Assembly: GCF_000425385.1 (NCBI RefSeq)
Contig: NZ_AUDI01000022.1
Coordinates: forward strand, 1-64,000
Origin: Pseudoduganella violaceinigra DSM 15887
Lineage (GTDB): Bacteria; Pseudomonadota; Gammaproteobacteria; Burkholderiales; Burkholderiaceae_D
Reading direction: 5' to 3'
DNA length: 64,000 nt
In this document: positions 44,693 to 52,699 of the stretch, piece after piece
Position numbering within the stretch: the first letter of the stretch is position 1
Layout of the letters: each line of letters starts with the position of its first letter
Notes under the pieces: generated by a model
What the model saw: the letters and a program-made list of their open reading frames with translations, nothing else
Database searches by the model: none
Told to the model about the DNA's origin: nothing
Program-made: the position numbers and the translations under genes

Positions 44693-45982
44693 CTATGGCA
44701 TAGGCGGCATGACCGGCCAACGCTCGGTGACATTGCCGCCTTCCATCACAACGATATCGCCAAATTGCTGCAGCACCGACTCACTCTGCCGCGGCCGGAA
44801 GAATACAAAGTCATCCACCAGTAGCTGCTGCGCTCCCGAGCCCAGCAAGGCTTGTTGGTTGGATGAGTTCCCGTACAAGCCGCTGGGCGCCAGCCCCACC
44901 GGCGACACGGCATCCGCCATCCAATTGCCGCCGTAGATGAAGTAGACCTGCTCCTGGTTCACGTCCCATGCCCGCACAGCATCTCCCAGCGCTTCGACAC
45001 CGCGCGGCATCTGGAAGTGCCGCCCGGCCTTCAGCACCGGCGTGGCGATGTAGGCAGCAGGCGCCAGGTCCTTCAGCCCCTCCGTATCAAAGTCGCTGGG
45101 CTTGACCAGCGCCGACCCCAGCGCGACTTCATTGGCCGTGCCGCTGCCGTCGTGTAGTAGATAAGTGGGCGAGCCGCCTGCATTGAATACCAGCCCCTCC
45201 GCGCCGCCGCCTGGCCGCAGGGCCTGCGTGGCCTGCGCCGCATAGTCGTGGTAGATTGCCTTCGCGTCGACCAGCGCCTTCTCACGCAGGCTCGCCAGCG
45301 GCAGCTTGGAGACGTGCGCGTCGTATCCCATCATGCCGGCCCACTGCAGGCGCGGTTCCGACTTGAGGATGTCCAGCATCTGCTGCATCACCTGCGGGCT
45401 GTCGATGCCGCCGCGATGCAGGCCAACGTCAATTTCCAGGCTGACGCGCATATCCAGCTGTTGGCCGCGTGCCAGGTCGCGGTATTGGGCCAGCCGCTGA
45501 GGCGTATCCACCAGCCATTGCAATTGGCGTCCCGGCTGGAATTGCCCGCCTTTGAGGCTGCGATAGAACTCTGCCGCCACTGCCACCGGCAACGGCTTGC
45601 CAAGCAACAGGTCGACATCTCCGCGCTGCGCTGCCAGCTCCTGCAGGTAGGGCAGATTGAACACCATGAGCCGGCGCGTCTGCATCGCTTGCATCAGCTG
45701 GTCGATCAACGGCAGGCAGGGCAAGGATTTGGCGACCAACCGTACAGGCAAGCGGCCTGCAACATTGCTCACCACCTTGTTGGCATTTGCCAGCAATCGC
45801 TCGCGGTCGATGATCAGGGCTGGCGTCGCAATGCCTGCCGCACGCAGCGCCTTCGAAGCCCGTGCAAAATATTCCGAATGCGGAGCGCCCTTATTGCGCG
45901 GCCGCACCGCCAGCGCGGCCGCACCAACGAGACCCGCGCCAATTGCCGTGATCACCGCGCGTCGTTTCAGCGCCACCATCAT
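44693..45982 (-). CDS. Exported PLP-dependent alanine racemase-fold enzyme (DSD1-like; sphB-like)
   Basis: 429 residues. An N-terminal KRRAVITAIGAG leader looks like a Tat or Sec signal, which is unusual for a PLP enzyme. The alanine racemase-type barrel follows, with the probable PLP lysine Lys 85 in RLVAKSLP and EIDVGLHRGG; the C-terminus has the DSD1-type metal-binding layout. The family includes D-threonine and D-serine aldolases/dehydratases. It is the last gene of an operon after a cytochrome c and an FAD oxidase, with a 4-base overlap. As I recall, that trio resembles P. aeruginosa sphBCD, induced by sphingosine, an amino alcohol; the substrate here is not shown. Confidence 0.8.
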   Translation of the reverse strand: MMVALKRRAVITAIGAGLVGAAALAVRPRNKGAPHSEYFARASKALRAAGIATPALIIDRERLLANANKVVSNVAGRLPVRLVAKSLPCLPLIDQLMQAMQTRRLMVFNLPYLQELAAQRGDVDLLLGKPLPVAVAAEFYRSLKGGQFQPGRQLQWLVDTPQRLAQYRDLARGQQLDMRVSLEIDVGLHRGGIDSPQVMQQMLDILKSEPRLQWAGMMGYDAHVSKLPLASLREKALVDAKAIYHDYAAQATQALRPGGGAEGLVFNAGGSPTYLLHDGSGTANEVALGSALVKPSDFDTEGLKDLAPAAYIATPVLKAGRHFQMPRGVEALGDAVRAWDVNQEQVYFIYGGNWMADAVSPVGLAPSGLYGNSSNQQALLGSGAQQLLVDDFVFFRPRQSESVLQQFGDIVVMEGGNVTERWPVMPPMP

Positions 45983-47346
45983 GCCACCCCGAACAGTGAA
46001 CGCAAATGCCTGTTGAGCATTCGGCCCTTCGGGTCCATTTGCTGCCGCAATGCCAGGAAATCGTTCCAGCGCGGGTAAAGGGCTGCCAGCTCTTTCGCGC
46101 CGAGGTTATGCAGCTTGCCCCAGTGTGGCCGTCCACCGTGCTTTCGGAAGATTGGACCCAGGTCGGACAGCAGGTAATCGTAATCCTCACCATGGGCCGC
46201 ATGCACGGCGATGGAACAGCTGTCACGCTTGTAGAAGGGGCTGAGCCAGGCGTCGTCTCCCTTCACAAAGCGGAACTCCATTGGGAAGAAGACTTCGTTG
46301 CGCTTCTCCAGCGCCGCGATTACCTCCCGCACGCATGCGATGCCCGCCTCGCGCGGCACGTGATATTCCGTTTCGTTGAAGCGCGTCGGGCGCACTGTGG
46401 AAAGGAGTTTCCACGAGCGATTCTTCGCCTCTTCGGTCAGATTTGGGTCGATCAGCTTTCCCGCTGTCCAGCGCCGCAAATCGGGGAACCTGCCCAGCCA
46501 ATCGCGCAGCTTGCGCAAGTCGCTCAGCATCTCTTCATCCTGCGAATGCGGTACCAGCACTTCGCTGCCCTTGTATTCGTCGTGCGCAATTGCTGCGGCA
46601 TAGCCGGTAAAGGGCAGGTAGTAGAACTCGAAGTGCCGGTGCTTGGCCGATAGCTCGCCCGCCTGCTCCAGTATTTCGCCCACTGGCCGCAGCCACACCT
46701 TGCGATGCAGGCTGAAGGAGGGCACAACCCGCATGGTCGCCTGCGTGATCACGCCAAGGCTGCCGAGGGATACCCGCGCCGCCGCCATCTGCTCCGGGTG
46801 GCGTTCCTGGTCCCAGTCCACGACCTCTCCCTGTGGCGTGAGCAGGCGCAGCGCCGTTACCTCCGCGTGCATGGCCTGGATGTTGGCGCCGGTGCCGTGC
46901 GTGCCTGTGCTGATGGCGCCGGCCAGAGACTGCATATCGATGTCCGGCAGATTGCGCAGGGCCACGCCCAGGGAATCGAGCTGACGCGACACCATCGAAA
47001 GGCGCGTCCCCCCGCGCAGCGTGGCTGTCATGGCGGCTTTGTCGTGCGAGAGCACGCCGTTCAGGCGCTCAAGGCAAACGATCGTATCGTTGGTCGGCAC
47101 CAGAGGCGTGAAAGAATGGCCAGCGCCGACGCAGCGCACCGTGCCGGCGGCATTGCGCAGAAGGTCGGCCAGCGCTTCCTCGTCGGCAGGCGTGGCCAGC
47201 GATCTTGCCTGGCACTGCTGTACTTCGGACCAGTTCTTCCAGCGGAAGGGAAGCGGTTGTGCCGGTACCGCCTGGACGCGGCCAGCAAGCAGGCCCGCTG
47301 CTGCGGCCATGGCGCCGGCTTTGAGGAAAAGGCGCCGTTGCTTCAT
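45979..47346 (-). CDS. Tat-exported FAD-linked oxidase (D-arabinono-1,4-lactone oxidase family; sphC-like)
   Basis: 455 residues from MKQRRLFLKAG, with AAGGAG 6 bases upstream; the frame continues upstream but antisense-like. The twin-arginine leader RRLFLKAGA predicts export folded with FAD bound. FAD-binding features are VGAGHSFTPL, GAISTGTHGTG and the C-terminal PHWGK. Family members oxidise sugar lactones or alcohols. Here the electron acceptor is probably the cytochrome c encoded just upstream, whose gene overlaps this one by 4 bases. Confidence 0.85.
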   Translation of the reverse strand: MKQRRLFLKAGAMAAAAGLLAGRVQAVPAQPLPFRWKNWSEVQQCQARSLATPADEEALADLLRNAAGTVRCVGAGHSFTPLVPTNDTIVCLERLNGVLSHDKAAMTATLRGGTRLSMVSRQLDSLGVALRNLPDIDMQSLAGAISTGTHGTGANIQAMHAEVTALRLLTPQGEVVDWDQERHPEQMAAARVSLGSLGVITQATMRVVPSFSLHRKVWLRPVGEILEQAGELSAKHRHFEFYYLPFTGYAAAIAHDEYKGSEVLVPHSQDEEMLSDLRKLRDWLGRFPDLRRWTAGKLIDPNLTEEAKNRSWKLLSTVRPTRFNETEYHVPREAGIACVREVIAALEKRNEVFFPMEFRFVKGDDAWLSPFYKRDSCSIAVHAAHGEDYDYLLSDLGPIFRKHGGRPHWGKLHNLGAKELAALYPRWNDFLALRQQMDPKGRMLNRHLRSLFGVA

Positions 47347-47699
47347 GTTCCGCTCCTTGCCATGAAGAGGGTAAGGGCGCGCAGATCGTCCGCGCTGCAG
47401 TCGTTGCATTGGCCCATGGCCGGCATGGCGTTGAAGCCGTCGCTCGCGTGGCGCACCAGTTGGTCGATGCCATGGCGCAGGCGGGGCTTCCAATGCGGCG
47501 TAAAGCCAGCCAGGGGAGCTCCGCTGCCGCCTTGCGCATGACACGCCATGCACGCACGCTCATAGCGCTCCGCCAGCCGCGCGTCTACAGGCCGGGATGT
47601 TTCGGCCCACCTCAGGTCTGCCGCTTCCGGCTCCTGCTTGGCTGCAGAACAGGCACACAGGCCTGCCAGCACCATCGCCACGCCCAACAATGCTCGCAT
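47343..47699 (-). CDS. c5-like mono-haem cytochrome c (sphD-like)
   Basis: 118 residues with a signal and a probable lipobox (LAGLCACS), so likely membrane-anchored. It has one haem site CMACH, the c5-type axial Met in GFNAMPAMG, and the c5 CNDC pair. The ribosome binding site AGGGGAG precedes the ATG. It is the first gene of the three-gene operon and probably accepts electrons from the FAD oxidase. The promoter block at 47733-47809 matches that of the ceramidase gene. Confidence 0.88.
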   Translation of the reverse strand: MRALLGVAMVLAGLCACSAAKQEPEAADLRWAETSRPVDARLAERYERACMACHAQGGSGAPLAGFTPHWKPRLRHGIDQLVRHASDGFNAMPAMGQCNDCSADDLRALTLFMARSGT

Positions 47700-47732
47700 C
47701 GACTCCCCTTCTTCAAGTGGAACAACGTCGAA

Positions 47733-47809
47733 TGAGAATAACGGCGAGCTTAGGGAAAAACAACGTTTTTCTCCGGGCGAAGCGAAAGCATTGATGAAAA
47801 AGCCACAGT
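47733..47809 (-). promoter_or_regulatory. Promoter block of the cytochrome/oxidase operon, shared with ceramidase
   Basis: Leftward: ACTGTGGCTTTTTC (47809-47796), AGAAAAACGTTGTTT with -35-like TTGTTT (47763-47758), 17-bp spacer, -10-like TATTCT (47740-47735), 35 bases before the cytochrome start. It aligns base for base with 30654-30730. Confidence 0.65.
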
Positions 47810-47832
47810 GTCCAGCAGAGAATCAGCGCGTT

Positions 47833-48495
47833 TCAGGCGTTTGGGCGGAAGCGGTGCAGTATCCCGGCGAGCAAAACATCGATCAGCGCATCCAGATGGC
47901 GGTTGAACTCATCATGTTCGAACCACTCTTCTTTCTCGCCAAACACCAGGCGTAACGAGACCATGCCGTGTATGCCCTCCCAGAATATCTGGGCAACGGC
48001 TTCTGCCTGGTCTGTCGCGATCTGCCCGCTGGCGGCAAGGTCGATAAAAAGTTGGCATGCAAAGGCATAGGGGTCTTGCGTCTGGTTGCCATGTTCAACC
48101 AGCGAACTTTCGACTGGCGCATGCGGCCGGCGCTCCATAAACACCAGCGCGTACTGGTCCGGGTGACGCATGCCGAAGGTGACATAGGCGCGGCCTACCC
48201 GGCGAATGTTCTCGAGCAGCGGTAGGTTCGCATCCATGGCGTTGCGCATTGCCTTGACCAGGTCGAGCAGATCGCTATCCATTGCCTGGGTGATCAGCGT
48301 GGCCTTGTTGTGGAATAGGTTATAGACCACCGTGGTTGAAAAGCCGGCCTTCTCCGCAACCTTGCGGAGGGTGATTTCGCGCGCGCCGCCAGCTTTTATC
48401 AAGGCGCGGACGGCCTTGATGATGTCCTTGCGGCGCTGTTCGGATTCGCGCAGTTTGCGAAGTTCTACGCTGGAGGATTTATTCATTCGATTCAT
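47833..48495 (-). CDS. TetR-family transcriptional regulator
   Basis: 220 residues. The helix-turn-helix is clear (ITLRKVAEKAGFSTTVVYNLFHNKATLI, residues ~41-68), followed by a TetR-type helical ligand domain. It lies directly upstream of, and on the same strand as, the cytochrome/oxidase operon; that operon's promoter sits in the 133-bp gap. It is a candidate regulator of the shared promoter block, though Pseudomonas uses an AraC-type protein (SphR) for the comparable genes. An alternative start is the second Met (MNKSSS). Confidence 0.87.
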   Translation of the reverse strand: MNRMNKSSSVELRKLRESEQRRKDIIKAVRALIKAGGAREITLRKVAEKAGFSTTVVYNLFHNKATLITQAMDSDLLDLVKAMRNAMDANLPLLENIRRVGRAYVTFGMRHPDQYALVFMERRPHAPVESSLVEHGNQTQDPYAFACQLFIDLAASGQIATDQAEAVAQIFWEGIHGMVSLRLVFGEKEEWFEHDEFNRHLDALIDVLLAGILHRFRPNA

Positions 48496-48559
48496 TTCAG
48501 GTTCGACTGACGCGAGACCGAGACTAGCACGCGGCCTTTGCTTCCATCAATGGGAACTT

Positions 48560-50089
48560 CTATTGAAGTCGGATGGCAGTATCGAATACCCAGGTGCGGC
48601 GGACCTCTATCACATCGTACTGACGCGACAGGGCTGGCGGGAACGCGCCGAATGGAGCATATGTGGCGATGACTTTTCGAATCGCCTCGTCAATAGCCGG
48701 TACGCCGCTCGAAACCACGAACGTCACCTTCTCGACCGAGCCATCGGCGCGAATTGCGACTGTCACCATTGGCGGAACGTGGCGCTGCTTCACCAGCTCG
48801 CGCAGCATATCGAACGCCATGTTCAACTCGAACTTCTTGCTCATGGCTTCCGCATATTGAACCAGGTCGGCATTCGGATCGGCGCGGCCAAATAGCCAGC
48901 CCCGACGCAGACCGCTGACAGTGGGGAGCAGCGAGCGTGATGGATTCTTCAATGCCGCATCGCGTTGAGCCGCTTCTTCATTGAGCTGGCGCCCGATCGC
49001 ACGTAGGCGCTCTTCGCGTTCCGCTTCTTGCTTGGCCTTCTCGAGCTGTGCTTGCTCCTTTCGCGCCTGCTCCAATCGTGCCGCCTCTTGTTTGGCCGCA
49101 TCCTGACGCGCGGCATCCTGCTGCGCCTGCCGCACTTGTTCCTGGCGTGCCGCTTCCTTGCGTTCGGCTTCCTGGTGAGCGGCTTCCTGGCGCGACTTTT
49201 CCTCTTGCCTTGCCTGCTCCTGCCGAATTGCTTCGCGTCGCAGGTTTTCCTGGCGCGCTAGCTCGTTGCGTTCTGCCTCCTTGCGCGCCGCGTCGGCCCT
49301 GGCGGCTTGCTCCGCGCGGGCGGCTTCTTGCCGGAGTTGTTCCTGCCGTGTCATCTCTTCCTGTTTTGCTTGCTCCTTGCGCAGGGTTTCTTGGCGCGCC
49401 AGCTCCTGACGTTCCGCTTCGATTCGCGCGGTTTCGATTCGGGCTGCTTGCTCCGTGCGGGCGGCTTTCTGCTTGACTTGCTCCTGGCGCGTGGCTTCCC
49501 GCTGGGCCTCCGCGATCAGTTCGGACTGGCGCAGTTTTTCTGCGGCCAGCTTTTCCTGCTCAAGCCTGGCTTGCTCGCGTGCCCGTTCAAGGGCTTCCTC
49601 TTCGGGCTGCTTCTTCTTGACCTCCACCATGGTAGGCAGGACGATGGGCGGCGCGGCAGGTGCGGTTGGCAAGGGAATGTCGGGCTTCTTCGCCGCCGGC
49701 ATAGCAGGTTCTGAAGCGGGCACAGGGGCCGGGGATGGCATCGGCGTTGGGTGTGTGGGAGCGACCGGTACCGGCATAGCCGCTGGTGCGACGCTGCCTG
49801 CGCTTGCGGGTTTGTCGATCGATGGCAGCGCGGCGCGTGCCTTGATTGGCGGCGGGATGTCGACGGGCGCCGCAGGCCGGGCCGGTAACAGCAGAACCTG
49901 TAAATCATCGGCGCCCAGGCGCCGCTCCTGCCAGGGGAATTTAAGGGAGGGAAGACCGAATGTGTGTCCCCCCAAGGTAATACTCAACAGCAATGCATGG
50001 ATGATGCCTGAGATCACCACGGCGGTGCTCAACCGCCAAGGCTCGCGCTGGAAACTATAGGATCGGCCGATAGTCATTGTTGAGGACAT
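48560..50089 (-). CDS. TonB/TolA-like energy transducer with very long coiled coil
   Basis: 509 residues from the ATG at 50089; GTG at 50095 and ATG at 50076 are alternatives. One N-terminal membrane helix (STAVVISGIIHALLLSITLGG) is followed by a Pro-rich stretch (~75-160), an Arg/Gln/Glu/Ala coiled coil of about 240 residues, and a C-terminal TonB-type domain (VPPMVTVAIRADGSVEKVTFVVSSGVPAIDEAIRKV). This is the TolA/TonB layout, spanning the periplasm from the inner membrane. No tolQR or exbBD genes are nearby. Its partner is unknown. Confidence 0.82.
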   Translation of the reverse strand: MSSTMTIGRSYSFQREPWRLSTAVVISGIIHALLLSITLGGHTFGLPSLKFPWQERRLGADDLQVLLLPARPAAPVDIPPPIKARAALPSIDKPASAGSVAPAAMPVPVAPTHPTPMPSPAPVPASEPAMPAAKKPDIPLPTAPAAPPIVLPTMVEVKKKQPEEEALERAREQARLEQEKLAAEKLRQSELIAEAQREATRQEQVKQKAARTEQAARIETARIEAERQELARQETLRKEQAKQEEMTRQEQLRQEAARAEQAARADAARKEAERNELARQENLRREAIRQEQARQEEKSRQEAAHQEAERKEAARQEQVRQAQQDAARQDAAKQEAARLEQARKEQAQLEKAKQEAEREERLRAIGRQLNEEAAQRDAALKNPSRSLLPTVSGLRRGWLFGRADPNADLVQYAEAMSKKFELNMAFDMLRELVKQRHVPPMVTVAIRADGSVEKVTFVVSSGVPAIDEAIRKVIATYAPFGAFPPALSRQYDVIEVRRTWVFDTAIRLQ

Positions 50090-50149
50090 CAACACAGCCT
50101 ATCACAAAGGCCGAACATCATTAATCAACTGTCAACAGGAGAGGGGAAT

Positions 50150-50212
50150 ATGCAACATGTGCCCGAAACCCGCGTGACAATGGGTGAAATTTCAGCATCG
50201 AATTTGCTCTAG
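50150..50212 (+). CDS. Possible 20-residue leader peptide
   Basis: An ATG preceded by an excellent ribosome binding site (AGGAGAGGGG, 50137-50146) opens a 20-codon frame (MQHVPETRVTMGEISASNLL) ending 30 bases before the AAA ATPase gene. It may be a leader peptide. No attenuator-type structure was identified. Confidence 0.3.
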   Translation: MQHVPETRVTMGEISASNLL

Positions 50213-50242
50213 TATTGGAAGATCCCACGATGGAAGCCGGCA

Positions 50243-51310
50243 ATGACATCGAAAACCACTGTCGAGCATGTCTGCGCGCATTGCCATCACTTTAATGTCT
50301 GGCCGCTAGGGAAGCACGCGAGCTTTCCCTGCGGTGCTTGCGGCCGTCTGTATCGCCAGTTGGGCAGCAATCGCGTATTGGATACCGGCGAAGTACGCGA
50401 AGGCTTCCGCCTACCAAGCAAGGCTGCCAGCGCTCCGAAGGCTGAACCGCCCAAGCTCCCCGTCAATCTCGCCCCCATCCTGGCGCAGCTCGACGCGCAA
50501 ATCGGCCTGCGCAATGTAAAGACGCAGGTAATGGAACTTACCCAGCTTTGCCTCATCCAGCAGGCACGCACGAAGGCGGGGCTGGGCAACGCAAATGTTT
50601 CGAAGCATCTGGTGTTTACGGGCGCCCCTGGTACCGGCAAGACAACGGTGGCCCGCATCATTGGAGAGATTTATCACCGCATCGGCCTGACCCGGCTGCC
50701 CAAGGTCGTTGAAACAGACCGGGCGGGAATGGTTGCCGCTTATGTCGGCCAGACGGCGCTCAAGACCACGGAGCGCATTACGGAGGCTATGGGCGGAATC
50801 CTGTTTATCGACGAGGCCTACAGCCTGCATGAACAGGGCAACGGCTTCGGGAAGGAGGCGATCGATACGCTGCTAAAGGCCATGGAAGACCACCGTGGCG
50901 ACCTGTGCGTGATCGTTGCCGGCTACCCGGACGAAATGACCCGCTTCATCCGGTCGAACCCTGGCCTGGAATCGCGCTTCAACAGCTTTCTTCACTTCGA
51001 CAACTACACGGCGTCAGAACTTTGCAGCATCCTGAAAAAGCTGGCTGCCGATTCCGACTATGAGCTGGAAGACAAGGCCATGCCCTTGCTGCAGGCGCAC
51101 TTCAGCGAGGAACTGAGGAGGCAGGGCGCCCAATTCTCCAATGGGCGGTACGCGCGCAACCTGTTCGAAAAGATGATCACCTCGCAGGCTCTTCGCCTTG
51201 GCCGCCATACTGGCGAGTTAAGTAGCCGCAGCCTCAAAGCCGTCAACACCGAGGATGTGAGCCAGGCTTTGCGCGCTATTTGCGGGAAGCCGTATCCAGC
51301 ATGTAGATGA
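50243..51310 (+). CDS. CbxX/SpoVK-type AAA ATPase with N-terminal zinc ribbon
   Basis: 355 residues. The N-terminus has CxxC...CxxC (Cys 11, 14, 30, 33), a zinc-ribbon-like module. The AAA domain follows with Walker A GAPGTGKTT (127-135), Walker B ILFIDEAY (Asp 190, Glu 191) and the CbxX-type helical end. Relatives act as remodelling ATPases (Rubisco activase CbbX, SpoVK, T7SS EccA). No Rubisco genes are here, so the client is unknown. The 3' end overlaps the convergent Sel1-cytochrome gene by 35 bases. Confidence 0.85.
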   Translation: MTSKTTVEHVCAHCHHFNVWPLGKHASFPCGACGRLYRQLGSNRVLDTGEVREGFRLPSKAASAPKAEPPKLPVNLAPILAQLDAQIGLRNVKTQVMELTQLCLIQQARTKAGLGNANVSKHLVFTGAPGTGKTTVARIIGEIYHRIGLTRLPKVVETDRAGMVAAYVGQTALKTTERITEAMGGILFIDEAYSLHEQGNGFGKEAIDTLLKAMEDHRGDLCVIVAGYPDEMTRFIRSNPGLESRFNSFLHFDNYTASELCSILKKLAADSDYELEDKAMPLLQAHFSEELRRQGAQFSNGRYARNLFEKMITSQALRLGRHTGELSSRSLKAVNTEDVSQALRAICGKPYPACR

Positions 51311-52010
51311 CCGCATCACGCAGGTCTTCCGCGGATAGCGAATAATCGCCGCCCCTTGGCGGGTGGATATTGAAGCCCTCGATGGCATTCTGGACCAGCT
51401 TCTCCACGCCCTTTTTGCGGATCTTTACCCAGCGCTTGCGATCGGTCAGTTTGGGGGCGTTCGCAACGCCCAGCTCATGGCAGGCTACGCAGCTGCCTTT
51501 GTAGTTGATTTCCCCATTCTGGATGGAGGCCGACCAGTCGCTTGGCATTGGCGGCGCCTTCATCGGAATGATCATCTCGAAATCAGCGTACGGGAAAGTA
51601 AGGAGCAGCTTCTTGTCATTCAAGTGGGCATGAATATGCATTGCCAGCGGATGGCGCTGTGCAGCCGCGAGTTCAACCAGCCTGTGAACTTCCGGCGATT
51701 GCAAGTCCGACTGGGCGGCGAGTTGTGCGAGGAAGTAAGTCGCCTGCCCGTCGCCTTTCGCGGAAGCGTCGCGCAGGTAGGCTATCGCCCGTGCGCCGTC
51801 ATGCGGAAAGTACTTTCCCTGCATGAGCGCCACGCCCAGAAGGTACTTGGCGTAGAGGTTCCCGGAATCTGCAGCGGTGGCGAGCTTCCGTTCCGCAGCC
51901 GCGTAGTTCTTCTCTTCCAGGAGCTTCGGGATGTCGCTATCCAGCGGCTGCGCAACTGCAGTCCCAAGACCCAGCGTAATGGCGAGAAAAAGGCAAGAAA
52001 GCTGCTTCAT
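51276..52010 (-). CDS. Sel1-repeat / cytochrome c5-like fusion protein
   Basis: 244 residues with a Sec signal (TLGLGTAVAQ). Residues ~25-130 are Sel1-like helical repeats (AKYLLGVALMQGKYFPHDGARAIAYLRDAS). The C-terminal ~75 residues are a c5-like cytochrome with haem site CVACH. The position expected to hold the axial Met (GFNAMPP in c5 proteins) reads GFNIHPP, and the c5 CxxC pair is missing. The haem may therefore be ligated differently, perhaps by His, or be high-spin. A Sel1-cytochrome fusion is unusual. Role unknown. Confidence 0.8.
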   Translation of the reverse strand: MKQLSCLFLAITLGLGTAVAQPLDSDIPKLLEEKNYAAAERKLATAADSGNLYAKYLLGVALMQGKYFPHDGARAIAYLRDASAKGDGQATYFLAQLAAQSDLQSPEVHRLVELAAAQRHPLAMHIHAHLNDKKLLLTFPYADFEMIIPMKAPPMPSDWSASIQNGEINYKGSCVACHELGVANAPKLTDRKRWVKIRKKGVEKLVQNAIEGFNIHPPRGGDYSLSAEDLRDAVIYMLDTASRK

Positions 52011-52037
52011 TATCGGTAAGCCGATCCGTCCGTTGTC

Positions 52038-52499
52038 TTAGCGCCTGGTTTCCAGTTTACGCTTTATATCGCGTGCCCGGAAGAACATGATAAGCGCAAC
52101 AAGCCCGCCGAGAACGGCCGGGTTCAGGAATAATGAAGCGGCCCACGTCTGCCAGGCGCCGCTTTGGCTCAGCTCATATGCATTGAGCTTGGACTGTATG
52201 AGGTATGCATTCAGCGACATGAAGACATAACTCAGGACGAGCATGGCGAGACTGGCTAGCCAAACCTGGGGCGACGCTGGAGTGCGACCGAGGAAGAACA
52301 GCCAGAACGCCGCCAGCGCGAGAATATAGATCAACAAACCCCATCCAAGGCGCTTCAAGTGGCCGTCCAGTTCGAGCTCCTGCCAGGACGGCTGATGTTT
52401 GAATGATGGCGCCTTGATGCCCGATGCCCTTGCCGCTGCCAGCGTCTGTGCCAGGTTGCCCGGCTGCTGATCTGAATTTGTAGTTGACGATGCGCTCAT
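52038..52499 (-). CDS. Hypothetical membrane protein, three helices
   Basis: 153 residues from MSASSTT; an earlier in-frame start at 52535 is possible. A soluble N-terminal ~60 residues is followed by three hydrophobic helices (LLIYILALAAFWLFFLG, VWLASLAMLVLSYVFMSL, FLNPAVLGGLVALIMFF) and a basic tail (RARDIKRKLETRR) that favours a cytoplasmic C-terminus. It is 27 bases downstream of the Sel1-cytochrome gene start on the same strand and could be in one transcript with it. Not recognised. Confidence 0.7.
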   Translation of the reverse strand: MSASSTTNSDQQPGNLAQTLAAARASGIKAPSFKHQPSWQELELDGHLKRLGWGLLIYILALAAFWLFFLGRTPASPQVWLASLAMLVLSYVFMSLNAYLIQSKLNAYELSQSGAWQTWAASLFLNPAVLGGLVALIMFFRARDIKRKLETRR

Positions 52500-52699
52500 G
52501 GTTCGTGGGTCGTTGATAACTCTAGCTGCGGGCATTATACGTTGGCGCGGAAAGGGCGCACTAACGCCGGCAGTCCACTAACGGCATCCACCATGGCTCA
52601 GTCAAGAGTGCAATGCCAATTTCACTCGGTGTCGGATTGAGCGCGCTCGCGTTGGGCATCCAAGAGCTGCGAGTGGTCATCATTTCGACTTTCCCGCAA

